A stretch of 64,000 nucleotides of DNA from the NCBI RefSeq assembly GCF_000178955.2, contig NC_016631.1:1178001-1242000 (forward strand), written 5' to 3'. The stretch is from Granulicella mallensis MP5ACTX8 (GTDB lineage: Bacteria; Acidobacteriota; Terriglobia; Terriglobales; Acidobacteriaceae). Position 1 is the stretch's first letter. Each line of letters opens with the position of its first letter. The notes under the pieces were generated by a model. It worked only from the letters and a program-made list of their open reading frames with translations. It was not told the DNA's origin and did no database searches. The translations under genes were made by a program, and so were the position numbers. This document shows, in pieces, positions 31,209 to 40,526 of this stretch.

Positions 31209-33821
31209 GTGCGCCCTTCTCTTCGTAGTCTCGCTTCGGTGTTTTCCGCGTTTGTGCTGTTAGCCGCTTTGCTGTGCCTCCCTTTGGAGGCCCCTCTGGA
31301 AGCCCAGACAGCGGCAAACTCCGCAGCAGCCGCACTTCAACCCATGGCGCAGGCCAACCGGGTGTCGGCGCAGGCCAGCCTCTCGCAGCAGACGAAGCTC
31401 ACCGGTCATATTCCAGCCTGGGCGACAGCCGCTCGGCAGACAGCCACTCCCGTAGATCTCAGCGCCCCGATGAACATCTCCCTGGTGCTGCGCCGCGACC
31501 CTTCCGTCGAGGCGGCTTTTGAGAAGCTGCTCGCCGACCAGCAGAATCCTGCCTCTCCGCATTATCACCAGTGGCTGACGCCGCAGCAGATCGGCACGCT
31601 CTATGGGCCCACCCAATCCGATCTGGATGCAATCACTTCCTGGGCAACAGGACAGGGCCTCAAGCTCGTGTCCGTCCAGCCCAATCGCGTCATTGTGGCG
31701 TTGACGGGCAGTACTGCGGCTGTCGCTAGTGTCTTTCGTACCAGCTTTGCCAACTTTGACCTGGGCAGCGAGACCAGGTTCTCCGCGATCTCGGAACCTT
31801 CGATTCCGGTAGCGTTCAGCGCAGTGATTCAGTCGGTGCATGGTTTGACCCAGGCGCGTTATGTGCCGCAGTCGAAGGCGTCTGTAGGGCAGTTGCCCGC
31901 TGCAGGATTAAAGCCGCAGGTGGGCGTTGGAAACGGCATCAACCTCATCCTGCCCGATGACTTTGCCACGATCTACAACATCAACAGCGTCTACAGCGGG
32001 GGAGATAAAGGTGCGACGATCGGGTCCGCCGCACAGCATGTCGCCGTGATTGGCCGATCTCGCGTCGTTACCGCCGATATCGCCAACTTCGAAACCCTTG
32101 CAGGGTTGTCAACAAGTCTTCAGCCTAACGTCGTGCTGGCGGGTGCTGATCCGGGAACATCGAATATGGGTGATGCACAGGAAGCCACCTTGGACGTTGA
32201 TCGTGTCATCGGCACGGCGCCGGGGGCGGTGGTAGACCTCGTTATCGCTAAAGATACCCAGAACGAGGATGGGGTCGATATCGCGACTGCCTACAACATC
32301 AATACGCTGAAGGATCCAGTCATGACGATCTCCTTCGGCAGTTGTGAGGCGTCGAATGGCCAGACGGAAACGAACCTGCTGAACACCGAGTTCCAGGCTG
32401 CGGCTGGCGAGGGTATCTCCACGTTTATCGCGGCTGGGGATGCCGGCGCTGCTGGCTGCGATACGCCTTTTATGGCGGCGCCCGCGACACAAACTGCGAG
32501 CATCAACGCCCTTTGTGCCAGCAGCTATGTCACGTGTGTTGGTGGAACCGAATTCAACGATGCTTCTAATCCTTCCACCTATTGGTCTTCCTCTAACTCT
32601 TCCACGGGCAATGAATCAGCTCTCATGTACATCCCGGAGGGAGCCTGGAATGAGCCGGATGCTACCAACAGCAGTGGCGTCCCGACCGGCGGCTTCGAGG
32701 TCGGTGCGGGCGGAGGCGGCGAAAGCCTTTACATCGCCAAGCCGAGTTGGCAGACCGGCTCGGGCGTTCCGTCCGGTGCGTTTCGCTATGTCCCGGACGT
32801 AGCCTTCTCGGCCTCCGCGCATGATGGTTATCTTGGCTGTTTCGCCGCCGGTCAAGGAAGCTGCGTTACTACAGGCACAGGCCAGAACCAAAGCACGCCG
32901 ATCCTGATCTTTAGCGGCACCTCGGCCTCGACTCCCGGCATGGCAGGCATCGCGGCTTTGCTGAATACAAAATTGGGCAGTGCCCAAGGCAACATCAGCC
33001 CTCTCCTCTACTCTATTGCGACCTCTACTCCAAGTGCTTTCAATGACGTCACGGTGGCAACTTCGGGTGTAACGAACTGCACGACGGCAACGCCGTCGAT
33101 GTGCAACAACAGCACTCCAGGGCCCACGACGTTGACGGGAGGTTTGGCTGGTTTCGAAGTCGGCACGGGGTACGACGAGGCTACCGGCCTCGGCTCGCTC
33201 AACGTCGCCAACTTTCTGGCAGTGGCATCGGGATCTCCAATTTCCACCTCAGGCTCTGCTTCGTTCACTCTGACACCTTCCCCCGCGACCCTGACGCTTG
33301 CTCCTGGGGCCACAACGGGCAATACCGATACGATTACGCTCACTTCGACGAATGGCTTCGTGGGTTCGGTTGGCCTTGTTTGTGCTATCACCTTTACGGG
33401 CACTGCGACAGTCTCGCTTCCGCCAACTTGCAATCTGTCTGCTGCCAGCGTGTCGCTGACCGCCAACGGAACAAGCACGGTTACGGCTACGATCGCCACG
33501 GTGGCAGCTTCCACTGCTGGTAGCTGTTCCACAGCCTCTCTGCCTTCCAAAGGGCCAGTGGGAATGATGCTCGCTGGATTACTGCTGCTTGTTTTGCCGG
33601 TTCGTAAGCGTAAAGCGATACGTGCTCTGACGATGGTCTTTCTGCTTACGGGCGGTCTGGTTGTTATGAGTGGATGCAGTAGTAAATCATCCTCGAGTAC
33701 CAGCAATACATGCCCGACTCCTCTTAGCCCAGGTACAACGGCTGGCCCCTACACCGTGAAGATTACTGGAACCAGCGGATCCATCAGCGTGCCGATGACC
33801 TTCTCGCTCACGATCTCCTAA
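31209..33821 (+). CDS. Secreted S53 (sedolisin/kumamolisin-type) serine peptidase with C-terminal membrane tail
   Basis: An 870-aa exported acid peptidase. The GTG start 31209 has AGAGG five bases before it. Order: signal peptide (1-32), pro-kumamolisin activation domain (about 60-225), then the S53 catalytic domain with Glu325 and Asp329 (QEATLDVDR), Asp411 (IAAGDAGAAG) and Ser572 (SGTSASTPGMAG). After about residue 675 a beta-sandwich Ig-like region follows (SFTLTPSPATLTLAPG), then two hydrophobic helices flanking VRKRKA. A lipobox-like VVMSGC with Cys823 is followed by a Ser-rich stretch and a beta-rich end. The tail suggests attachment to the cell envelope. Monocistronic, with its own terminator. 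Confidence 0.92.
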   Translation: MRPSLRSLASVFSAFVLLAALLCLPLEAPLEAQTAANSAAAALQPMAQANRVSAQASLSQQTKLTGHIPAWATAARQTATPVDLSAPMNISLVLRRDPSVEAAFEKLLADQQNPASPHYHQWLTPQQIGTLYGPTQSDLDAITSWATGQGLKLVSVQPNRVIVALTGSTAAVASVFRTSFANFDLGSETRFSAISEPSIPVAFSAVIQSVHGLTQARYVPQSKASVGQLPAAGLKPQVGVGNGINLILPDDFATIYNINSVYSGGDKGATIGSAAQHVAVIGRSRVVTADIANFETLAGLSTSLQPNVVLAGADPGTSNMGDAQEATLDVDRVIGTAPGAVVDLVIAKDTQNEDGVDIATAYNINTLKDPVMTISFGSCEASNGQTETNLLNTEFQAAAGEGISTFIAAGDAGAAGCDTPFMAAPATQTASINALCASSYVTCVGGTEFNDASNPSTYWSSSNSSTGNESALMYIPEGAWNEPDATNSSGVPTGGFEVGAGGGGESLYIAKPSWQTGSGVPSGAFRYVPDVAFSASAHDGYLGCFAAGQGSCVTTGTGQNQSTPILIFSGTSASTPGMAGIAALLNTKLGSAQGNISPLLYSIATSTPSAFNDVTVATSGVTNCTTATPSMCNNSTPGPTTLTGGLAGFEVGTGYDEATGLGSLNVANFLAVASGSPISTSGSASFTLTPSPATLTLAPGATTGNTDTITLTSTNGFVGSVGLVCAITFTGTATVSLPPTCNLSAASVSLTANGTSTVTATIATVAASTAGSCSTASLPSKGPVGMMLAGLLLLVLPVRKRKAIRALTMVFLLTGGLVVMSGCSSKSSSSTSNTCPTPLSPGTTAGPYTVKITGTSGSISVPMTFSLTIS

Positions 33822-33839
33822 CCTGTGGTCATGCAATAC

Positions 33840-33872
33840 AAAGGCCCTCGCCGAGGCGAGGGCCTTTCTGTT
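33840..33872 (+). terminator. Intrinsic terminator after the S53 peptidase gene
   Basis: Complementary arms 33840-33852 and 33855-33867 (AAAGGCCCTCGCC with its complement), tight loop, followed by CTGTTTC. It lies 19 bases after the stop codon. Confidence 0.85.
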
Positions 33873-33903
33873 TCGCAGGCACGTCGTATTCTTAACCTCA
33901 TCG

Positions 33904-34398
33904 ATGTCCACGCTGCCCTCGCGAATCCTCTCCGAAGCCGGCCGCGCGCAACGCGCTACGTTGTCGCTGGGGCCGAACGGTCTGCCACTCTGCCGCTGGT
34001 GTCAGATGGAGATTCTCGCGCGCCGTCGCCGCACCTTCTGTTCGGAGTACTGCGTGCATCAGTGGAGGCTGCGTTCGGACCCCGGCTATCTGCGCGATCA
34101 GGTCTTTGCTCGCGATCGCGGTATCTGCACGGACTGCGGCACCGATACCGTCGCCGCCTATGCTGCGCTCAAACGCAGCCGCGGCAAGGCCCGAGTGGAG
34201 GCGCTTGCCGTCTGGGGCCTCAAGACCGTTCAGGCCCGGCGGTCCTTGTGGGATGCGGACCATATCCGGCCTGTCGCTGAAGGAGGAGGGCAGTGCGACC
34301 TCGACAACCTCCGCACGCTCTGCTTGCCCTGTCATCGCGAGGCGACAGCCGATCTTCGCTTGCGGTTGCGAGCAAGCACAACAAAGCCCCGGCCGTAG
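33904..34398 (+). CDS. HNH endonuclease domain protein
   Basis: A 164-aa protein. An N-terminal zinc-ribbon-like region (CRWCQMEI...FCSEYCVHQW) is followed by a second Cys pair (GICTDCGTD) and the HNH core WDADHIRPVAEGGGQCDLDNLRTLCLPCHREAT, here reported in parts: DADHI (His), CDLDNL (Asn) and CLPCHREA (His). HNH proteins of this small size include stand-alone nucleases of unknown role and phage or restriction components; nothing else mobile is nearby. No Shine-Dalgarno is visible. The stop codon lies within the loop of the next hairpin. Confidence 0.85.
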   Translation: MSTLPSRILSEAGRAQRATLSLGPNGLPLCRWCQMEILARRRRTFCSEYCVHQWRLRSDPGYLRDQVFARDRGICTDCGTDTVAAYAALKRSRGKARVEALAVWGLKTVQARRSLWDADHIRPVAEGGGQCDLDNLRTLCLPCHREATADLRLRLRASTTKPRP

Positions 34399-34409
34399 CC
34401 GGGGCTTTG
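34382..34409. terminator. Hairpin overlapping the end of the HNH gene
   Basis: A 12-bp perfect stem (34382-34393 with 34398-34409, CAAAGCCCCGGC and its complement), loop CGTA. The last codons of the HNH gene form the left arm. It lies between convergent genes but has no long T run, so termination strength is uncertain. Confidence 0.65.
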
Positions 34410-34424
34410 CGAACTACAGGAACG

Positions 34425-34949
34425 TTAAGCTTCTGTTCCGGCGGGCTCGAGCGTCGCCTGGGTGGGGGATCCTGCTGTTCCACCCTTGACTTCGGAACCC
34501 GGCTTGCGGATGTCGATGCCGCCCTTGAAGAAGGCGCCATCTTCGATGGAGATACGAGCGGCGATGACGTCGCCGGTCAGCGAGCCTTCGCTGCGGATGT
34601 CCACACGGTCAGAGGCCTGGCAGTTGCCGCGCACCTTGCCGAGTACAACGATCTCGCGTGCCGAGATGTTCGCCGCGACCTGTCCGTTGCGGCCTACCGT
34701 AACGCGGTTGCCGGGGAGGGTAATGGTGCCTTCGACCTTACCGTCGATGTAAAGCGATTCGGAGCCTGAGAGCTCGCCCTTGATGACAAGGCTCTTGCCG
34801 ATCGTTGCCTGTTCGCCGGCAGGGATTGCACCTGCTGCGGCCGCTGAGGGACGTGCAGCTTCAAACGTTGCGCCGCCGGTAGGCGTCGCCGGACGTACCG
34901 GCTCCGGGGTTGAAGGGGTTGAGCTGCCGGTCTGGTTCGGTTTCCACAT
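34425..34949 (-). CDS. bacA: Bactofilin (polymer-forming cytoskeletal protein)
   Basis: A 174-aa protein with the bactofilin beta-helix core: TIGKSLVIKGELSGSESLYI, DGKVEGTITLPGNRVTVG, IVVLGKVRGNC and GDVIAARISIEDGAFFKGGI. Pro/Thr/Ala-rich disordered tails flank it on both sides, as usual. The start ATG 34949 has AAGGAAG upstream; the in-frame extension further upstream lacks a ribosome site. Bactofilins self-assemble into membrane-associated filaments that organise cell shape or envelope synthesis. No partner peptidase gene (such as LytM) is adjacent. Symbol by family only. Confidence 0.92.
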   Translation of the reverse strand: MWKPNQTGSSTPSTPEPVRPATPTGGATFEAARPSAAAAGAIPAGEQATIGKSLVIKGELSGSESLYIDGKVEGTITLPGNRVTVGRNGQVAANISAREIVVLGKVRGNCQASDRVDIRSEGSLTGDVIAARISIEDGAFFKGGIDIRKPGSEVKGGTAGSPTQATLEPAGTEA

Positions 34950-35245
34950 ATGTATTGCTTCCTTTCCTCGTTCCGGAGGGGATCTTTCGCAGGCCGAGTG
35001 CGCTACGCTTCCGCGCACCACAGCGTTTGCCCGTGCTTCGTCCACGATACTACTTTGTGAACCCGTCTGACCTGTGGAGTTCCGCCCAAATCTTCATTAA
35101 AACGCGCCTTTACAGTAACCCCCCGCAATCTCTTCTCCGTGCGGGGCGTATAGCGAAAGACGCAAGTTACTTTTACTGGAGTCGACGCATCTTAGTTGCT
35201 GCGATTTTGCCGCAGCGAACCGTGTGCAAACGCACCGATTTTGTT
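34950..35245. other. 296-base gap upstream of bactofilin gene
   Basis: No credible gene. It must hold the bactofilin promoter, reading left. A weak 7-bp hairpin (CCCCGCA with TGCGGGG, near 35120-35146) and the small inverted pair GTGTGCAAACGCAC near 35223-35236 are the only structures I see; the latter could help end transcription of the gene at 35246. Confidence 0.5.
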
Positions 35246-35929
35246 TTACTCTTCGGCTTCGCCTTCCTCTACCAGCGAACTTAGTCCGACGACATCAAAG
35301 GTCATCGCCTGCCCTCCGGTGAGCTGGAGTGTTGCTCTCATCGGTGTCCGCTGCCACTTTGCGGCGGTGCAAACGGGGTAGGGCGCATTGGCTTGTGGCC
35401 ACGGCCCGATCACCTTCTGAACTACAGCCTTGCGTGCTCCAAGTTCGGCAACGACAGCTACCAGGCCCCCATTTCTGACCGTGGTTGCGATGCCGCAGTA
35501 AGCCGCGTAGTCGCGAAACCATATGGCCTCCGAAACAGCCGGATCAAACGCGGGTAGATGCAGCGCGGTAATGTGGCCGGTGATGCGGTCGACCATCAGC
35601 CACGGACCAGGCTGCCACGTCCATCGCGGAGCTTCGCCGGGCAGGGAATCATTGATTCGCAGGGCCCTCCGTACGACGAATGACCGGTCGGTGACGTCGT
35701 GAATCTCGCCGACGGTCCACTCCTTCTGGGTGGTGTCGACCAGCAGGGGCCGGACGCGTAGCGTGGTCGCCTCTTCGCTCTTGTTGTCCGGGTTGGCCTC
35801 GGGCGGGGTATAGGGCACGCGCCGGGAGGCTCCTAGTGTCACGGTATGGGTCTTAGGGGCGGCGGACGCCGAGGGGACGCACAAAAGGGCAAGCAGCGGC
35901 ACAAAAGCCAGGCGGAGAGGTGTCTGCAT
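35246..35929 (-). CDS. Exported protein of unknown function
   Basis: A 227-aa protein starting at ATG 35929 with a signal peptide (MQTPLRLAFVPLLALLCVPS, cut near ASA-AP). The mature part begins KTHTVTLGASRRVPYTPPEA and has a repeated beta pattern with WTWQPGPWLMVDRITGHIT. The frame remains open about 94 codons further upstream, but that stretch is the repeat-rich gene gap. It ends in a very acidic tail (EEGEAEE). It looks like a periplasmic beta-rich protein; no family recognised. Confidence 0.65.
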   Translation of the reverse strand: MQTPLRLAFVPLLALLCVPSASAAPKTHTVTLGASRRVPYTPPEANPDNKSEEATTLRVRPLLVDTTQKEWTVGEIHDVTDRSFVVRRALRINDSLPGEAPRWTWQPGPWLMVDRITGHITALHLPAFDPAVSEAIWFRDYAAYCGIATTVRNGGLVAVVAELGARKAVVQKVIGPWPQANAPYPVCTAAKWQRTPMRATLQLTGGQAMTFDVVGLSSLVEEGEAEE

Positions 35930-35939
35930 GGCTTGCAGC

Positions 35940-36060
35940 CTAGCAGAAAGGAGGGAAACAGTGATTAGCAAGCAGGAAACAGGAAGAGCCCCCTTCCTTC
36001 CGCCTTTCTGTTTCCTAATTCCTGTTTGCTGTTTCCTTTGCACTCTTCCTTCCACAAATC
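35940..36060. repeat. GGAAACAG-type dyad repeat ahead of infA
   Basis: The gap 35930-36232 contains GCAAGCAGGAAACAGGAAG (from about 35967) and, 50 bases on, TTCCTGTTTGCTGTTTCC (about 36020-36037), which form an imperfect inverted repeat. Similar words occur in the rpoA-rplQ gap at 39761-39793. No gene is evident. The infA promoter must lie in the remaining 36060-36220 part; I could not pick out a clear one. Confidence 0.6.
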
Positions 36061-36232
36061 CCCGTTTTCGGGTAGACTCAAACATGGTGCGTGTCCCTTC
36101 CGCCGTCTCTGTCTGCCTATAGGGGTTGGATGGAGGCACCAGAAGCCCACGAAACAGGCATAGGAAGCCGCGAAGCAATGATTCGCGGTCACAATGAGAT
36201 CGGGCCTTCACGGCCCAATCGAAGGAGAGCGT

Positions 36233-36451
36233 TTGTCGAAGGAAGATGCAATTGAAGTAATGGCGGTGGTCGTCGAGACCCTGCCAAACGCGCTATTCAA
36301 GGTCGAGCTCGAAAACAAGCACCAGGTGCTTGCGCACGTCTCAGGCCGTATGCGCAAGAACTTCATCCGCATCCTCCCCGGCGATCGCGTAGCCATCGAG
36401 CTCAGTCCCTACGATCTGAACCGCGGCCGCATCGTTTACCGCTACAAGTAA
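36233..36451 (+). CDS. infA: Translation initiation factor IF-1 (TTG start)
   Basis: A 72-aa OB-fold protein that binds the A site of the 30S subunit during initiation. Starting at TTG 36233 gives the exact family length; AAGGAG lies five bases before it. Sequence [20 protein letters not shown], then [20 protein letters not shown] and [16 protein letters not shown] is typical. The frame extends upstream to 36194 with no family similarity. It is the first gene of the ribosomal alpha-type operon. A TTG start for IF-1 limits its yield and may be regulatory. Confidence 0.97.
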   Translation: MSKEDAIEVMAVVVETLPNALFKVELENKHQVLAHVSGRMRKNFIRILPGDRVAIELSPYDLNRGRIVYRYK

Positions 36452-36509
36452 CAGCAGATTGTCCGTTCTCTGAGAGCTGGCAACTGTTAACTGAGAACTG
36501 AGGATTCAA

Positions 36510-36623
36510 ATGAAGGTCCGTGCTTCAGTAAAGAAGATCTGCGACAAGTGCAAGGTGATCCACCGCCGTGGCGTCGTTCGCGTTATCTGCGAGAACGCCA
36601 AGCACAAGCAGCGCCAGGGCTAA
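36510..36623 (+). CDS. rpmJ: 50S ribosomal protein L36
   Basis: A 37-aa zinc-containing ribosomal protein: [20 protein letters not shown], then [13 protein letters not shown]. The Cys11, Cys14, Cys27 and His32 ligands are visible, so it is the zinc (C+) form. GAGGA lies seven bases before the ATG. It lies between infA and rpsM, the usual position. Confidence 0.98.
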   Translation: MKVRASVKKICDKCKVIHRRGVVRVICENAKHKQRQG

Positions 36624-36812
36624 GAGGCTGGACGCAGGAGTTTTCTAATCCCTGTGCCCTAAGCCCTAATCCCTGTTTTTAGCGGCCCCACCGGGCGAGT
36701 TAGCCGAAGTCAAGGCTTGCGATGAACCCGGAGGAGACAGCAATCAGGTCAGCCGCATGACCCCTAACCCCGCTCCCCAGCCAGTCTGGAAGCCCAACCG
36801 AAAGGCAATCTC

Positions 36813-37193
36813 ATGGCACGTATTGCCGGCGTCGACCTGCCAGGAAACAAGCAGGCTCGTATCGCCCTCACCTATATCTACGGCATCGGTGACCCCCGCG
36901 CCCTCCGCATTCTGACGGCAGCGGGTATCGATCCGCTCGCCAAGATGGGCACCCTCGATGAGGACCAGCTCAACGCCATCCGTCAGGTCATCGAGAAGGA
37001 AGGCGGCATTGAGGGCGATCTCCGCAAGGAAATCTCACTCAACATCAAGCGCCTGATCGAAATCCAGTCCTACCGTGGTCTCCGTCACCGCCGCAGCCTC
37101 CCGGTTCGCGGTCAGCGCACCCACACCAACGCTCGTACCCGCAAGGGCCCCCGTAAGGGCACCGTTGCCGGTAAGAAGAAAGCGACCAAGTAA
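36813..37193 (+). CDS. rpsM: 30S ribosomal protein S13
   Basis: A 126-aa protein of the 30S head. Starts [20 protein letters not shown]; the [20 protein letters not shown] region and the basic C-terminal tail [16 protein letters not shown] are standard. GAAAGG precedes the ATG. The 189-base gap after rpmJ (36624-36812) contains the words CCCTGTGCCCTAAGCCCTAA, a low-complexity type similar to inserts in polA. rpsK follows after 3 bases. Confidence 0.98.
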   Translation: MARIAGVDLPGNKQARIALTYIYGIGDPRALRILTAAGIDPLAKMGTLDEDQLNAIRQVIEKEGGIEGDLRKEISLNIKRLIEIQSYRGLRHRRSLPVRGQRTHTNARTRKGPRKGTVAGKKKATK

Positions 37194-37196
37194 GCC

Positions 37197-37622
37197 ATGG
37201 CAAAGACACAGAACAAGGCAGCCGGCTCAGCGAAGGTCGGAAAGAATAAGAAGTTCAAGAAGCGCGAGCGGAAGAACGTTCCGTTTGGTCTGGTATTCAT
37301 CCAGGCGAGCTTCAACAACACCATCGTCACCATCACCGACCAGACCGGCAACACGCTGAGCTGGAAGAGCTCCGGCTCGCTCGGCTTCCGCGGCTCCCGT
37401 AAGGGAACCCCGTTTGCCGCGCAGCAGGCAGCGGTCGGCGCTGCCAATGCAGCCCGCGACCACGGTCTGCGTTCGGTCGACGTGCGCGTTGCTGGCCCTG
37501 GCTCCGGCCGTGAGTCCGCGATCCGCGCTCTCGCCGCCGCCGGTATCGAGGTTCGCTCGATCCGCGACGTCACGCCGATGCCGCACAACGGCTGCCGTCC
37601 TCCGAAGCGCCGCCGCGTGTAA
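37197..37622 (+). CDS. rpsK: 30S ribosomal protein S11
   Basis: A 141-aa protein of the 30S platform. The basic N-terminal tail ([14 protein letters not shown]) is followed by the family core [33 protein letters not shown] and [18 protein letters not shown]. It lies 3 bases after rpsM, and 9 bases before an unrelated small gene that separates it from rpsD. Confidence 0.98.
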   Translation: MAKTQNKAAGSAKVGKNKKFKKRERKNVPFGLVFIQASFNNTIVTITDQTGNTLSWKSSGSLGFRGSRKGTPFAAQQAAVGAANAARDHGLRSVDVRVAGPGSGRESAIRALAAAGIEVRSIRDVTPMPHNGCRPPKRRRV

Positions 37623-37631
37623 GGAATCATC

Positions 37632-37907
37632 ATGGCTTTGAGCGCGTTCCATCGGGCAGTCAGCAAAAGCCTTTGGTTCGTTCTGTTCAATGCCGGCACT
37701 GTGGTTTACCTCGTACTTAGTAGTAGCTTGCGGTGGAACTGGATAAGTATTGGGTCTTGCAGTGCAGCGCTGTTGTTGATCAATGGCGTTGCACTGTATT
37801 CCACTCGGAGATATACCGACTGGAGATGGACCTATAAACAACAACGGGATTGGGACCAGAAGGGCATGCCGCCCGTAAACCAATCGACATCTGATTCAGG
37901 AGAATAG
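37632..37907 (+). CDS. 91-aa membrane protein between rpsK and rpsD
   Basis: A 91-aa protein with two hydrophobic helices (SLWFVLFNAGTVVYLVLSS, about residues 13-31, and IGSCSAALLLINGVALYS, about 40-57), then a hydrophilic tail with WRWTYKQQRDWDQ and a Ser/Glu end. AAGGA lies before the ATG. Its start is 9 bases after rpsK and its stop is 2 bases before rpsD, so it is fully inside the ribosomal transcript. Its codon usage looks less biased than that of the ribosomal genes around it. No family recognised, and it is not part of the standard operon. Confidence 0.7.
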   Translation: MALSAFHRAVSKSLWFVLFNAGTVVYLVLSSSLRWNWISIGSCSAALLLINGVALYSTRRYTDWRWTYKQQRDWDQKGMPPVNQSTSDSGE

Positions 37908-37909
37908 AA

Positions 37910-38542
37910 ATGGCACGTTATACAGGACCCGTCTGCCGCCTTTGCCGCCGCGACGGCACCAAGCTCTTCCTCAAAGGCCCGAAGTGCTTCACCGACAAAT
38001 GCCCCGTCGAGAAACGTAACTTCCCCCCAGGCCAGCACGGCCAGTCCAAGAAGCAGAAGAAGGTTGTCGGCTACGGTCTGCAGCTCCGTGAGAAGCAGAA
38101 GGCCAAGCGCATCTACTTCACGCTCGAGACCCAGTTCCGCGCCTACTACGAGAAGGCTGCGAACCGCCCCGGCGTCACCGGCGAACTCCTGCTCCAGCAG
38201 CTCGAGACCCGTCTTGACAATGTCTGCTACCGCCTCGGCTTTGCGCTCTCGCGCCGCCAGGCACGCCAGGTCGTTCGTCACGGCCACGTGCAGGTAAACG
38301 GCCGCAAGGTTAACATCCCGAGCTTCCAGTGCAAGATCGGCGACGAGATCGCGATCCGCGAGGGTTCCAAGAAGCTTGTTCTGCTCGAAGCATCGCAGGA
38401 CTTCCTCTCCGGCCAGAACCGCGTGGGCTGGATCGATGCCAACCGCGAGAATCTGTCGGGCAAGATCATCGCCCTGCCGAAGCGCGAAGACGTCAACCTG
38501 CCGGTCAACGAGCAGCTCATCGTCGAACTTTACTCGAAGTAA
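37910..38542 (+). CDS. rpsD: 30S ribosomal protein S4
   Basis: A 210-aa 16S rRNA-binding primary assembly protein. The N-terminus [20 protein letters not shown] and [16 protein letters not shown] carry four Cys for a zinc site (C+ form). The S4 RNA-binding domain appears as [23 protein letters not shown] precedes the ATG. In other bacteria S4 represses its own operon by binding a leader RNA; I could not identify such a site. Confidence 0.98.
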   Translation: MARYTGPVCRLCRRDGTKLFLKGPKCFTDKCPVEKRNFPPGQHGQSKKQKKVVGYGLQLREKQKAKRIYFTLETQFRAYYEKAANRPGVTGELLLQQLETRLDNVCYRLGFALSRRQARQVVRHGHVQVNGRKVNIPSFQCKIGDEIAIREGSKKLVLLEASQDFLSGQNRVGWIDANRENLSGKIIALPKREDVNLPVNEQLIVELYSK

Positions 38543-38678
38543 TCCACAAATCTGGGTGCTCCACTCATCGCCTGTTCTTTGCGCGATGAGTGGGGAATCA
38601 CCCGGACGTCTGCAACACCAACCGCACTACCGTTAGCCCCGCAAAATGCTTCGCGGTGCAACGAAGAAAGGAACACCC

Positions 38679-39758
<1,080 letters not shown>

Positions 39759-39760
39759 AG

Positions 39761-39893
39761 GCAGGAAACTGTTAGCAGGAAACAGCTAACAGCTTAACGC
39801 CTTTGGTATCGACCGTAGAGCAGCGGAGGAACCCAGCTTCCTCCGCTGCACCACGGTTCTAACTCGAAGCTGGCAACTCGCGGCTCGAAACTC
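39761..39893. repeat. Hairpins and low-complexity repeat in the rpoA-rplQ gap
   Basis: The 210-base gap holds CTGTTAG/CTAACAG (about 39770-39793), then a perfect 12-bp stem 39820-39831 with 39838-39849 (GCAGCGGAGGAA, loop CCCAGC), then 39861-39893, a run of ACTCGAAGCT/GCTCGAAACT words. The last resembles 5674-5696 and 45517-45540 (inside polA). The structures sit inside a ribosomal operon and are transcribed. Confidence 0.75.
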
Positions 39894-39968
39894 AACGCAA
39901 ACCCGCGCTTCCTGCGCAGTAACCCGTAAGCCGGTCGACAGCACAAGCTGGACCGAAGGAGACTTCAA

Positions 39969-40448
39969 ATGCGTCATCGTAATGGCGGCTTTAAACTCGG
40001 CCGCAACACCAGTCATCGTCGCGCTCTTCTGCGCAATCTCGTCACCTCAATCATTCTGAACGATCGCGTTCATACCACCATTACGAAGGCCAAGGCGACC
40101 CGCCCCATCGTCGAGAAGATGATCACTCTCGGCAAGAACGGCAGCGTTCACTCCCGCCGCCAGGCGCTCGCTTACCTGATGACGCCTGAGTCGGTCGACC
40201 GTCTCTTCAAGATCGTTGCCCCGCGCTACAGCACACGTCCCGGGGGCTACAGCCGCATCGTGCGTACCAGCGTCCGCAAGGGTGATGCTTCCGAGATGGC
40301 TTTCATCGAACTCCTCGGCGCCGAGCAGGAACTCAGCGAGAAGGCAGCCAAGCGCTCCGAAGCCCGCGCCAAGCGGCAGGAAGAGCTGCAGAAGCAGCTC
40401 GAAGAGCGTGGTCCCGGCGAGCAGCCTGATCCGTCTGCCGAGAACTAA
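39969..40448 (+). CDS. rplQ: 50S ribosomal protein L17
   Basis: A 159-aa protein lining the exit tunnel region. MRHRNGGFKLGRNTSHRRAL is the invariant beginning. The body matches the usual 115-120 residues; the last 40 residues (SEKAAKRSEARAKRQEELQK and on) form a charged, probably helical extension. It ends the ribosomal operon and is followed by an intrinsic terminator. Confidence 0.97.
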   Translation: MRHRNGGFKLGRNTSHRRALLRNLVTSIILNDRVHTTITKAKATRPIVEKMITLGKNGSVHSRRQALAYLMTPESVDRLFKIVAPRYSTRPGGYSRIVRTSVRKGDASEMAFIELLGAEQELSEKAAKRSEARAKRQEELQKQLEERGPGEQPDPSAEN

Positions 40449-40468
40449 ACACACTCATCATCTGCAGG

Positions 40469-40510
40469 AACAAGAGGCGCGCCCACGTGGCGCGCTTCTT
40501 GTTCTTGTTA
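40469..40510 (+). terminator. Intrinsic terminator of the ribosomal/rpoA operon
   Basis: A 15-bp stem with one G-U pair (40469-40483 with 40489-40503, AACAAGAGGCGCGCC against its complement), loop CACGT, then CTTGTTAG. It lies 20 bases after rplQ. Confidence 0.85.
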
Positions 40511-40526
40511 GACTAGCGATATCCGC

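Noticed and set aside
33904-34398. HNH gene as sign of a phage, intron or restriction island
   Set aside because: No integrase, methylase, IS or intron structure nearby; flanks are ordinary chromosomal genes.
36124-36210. Possible tRNA or small RNA in the gap before infA
   Set aside because: No cloverleaf or T-loop sequence could be found; only short GC runs.
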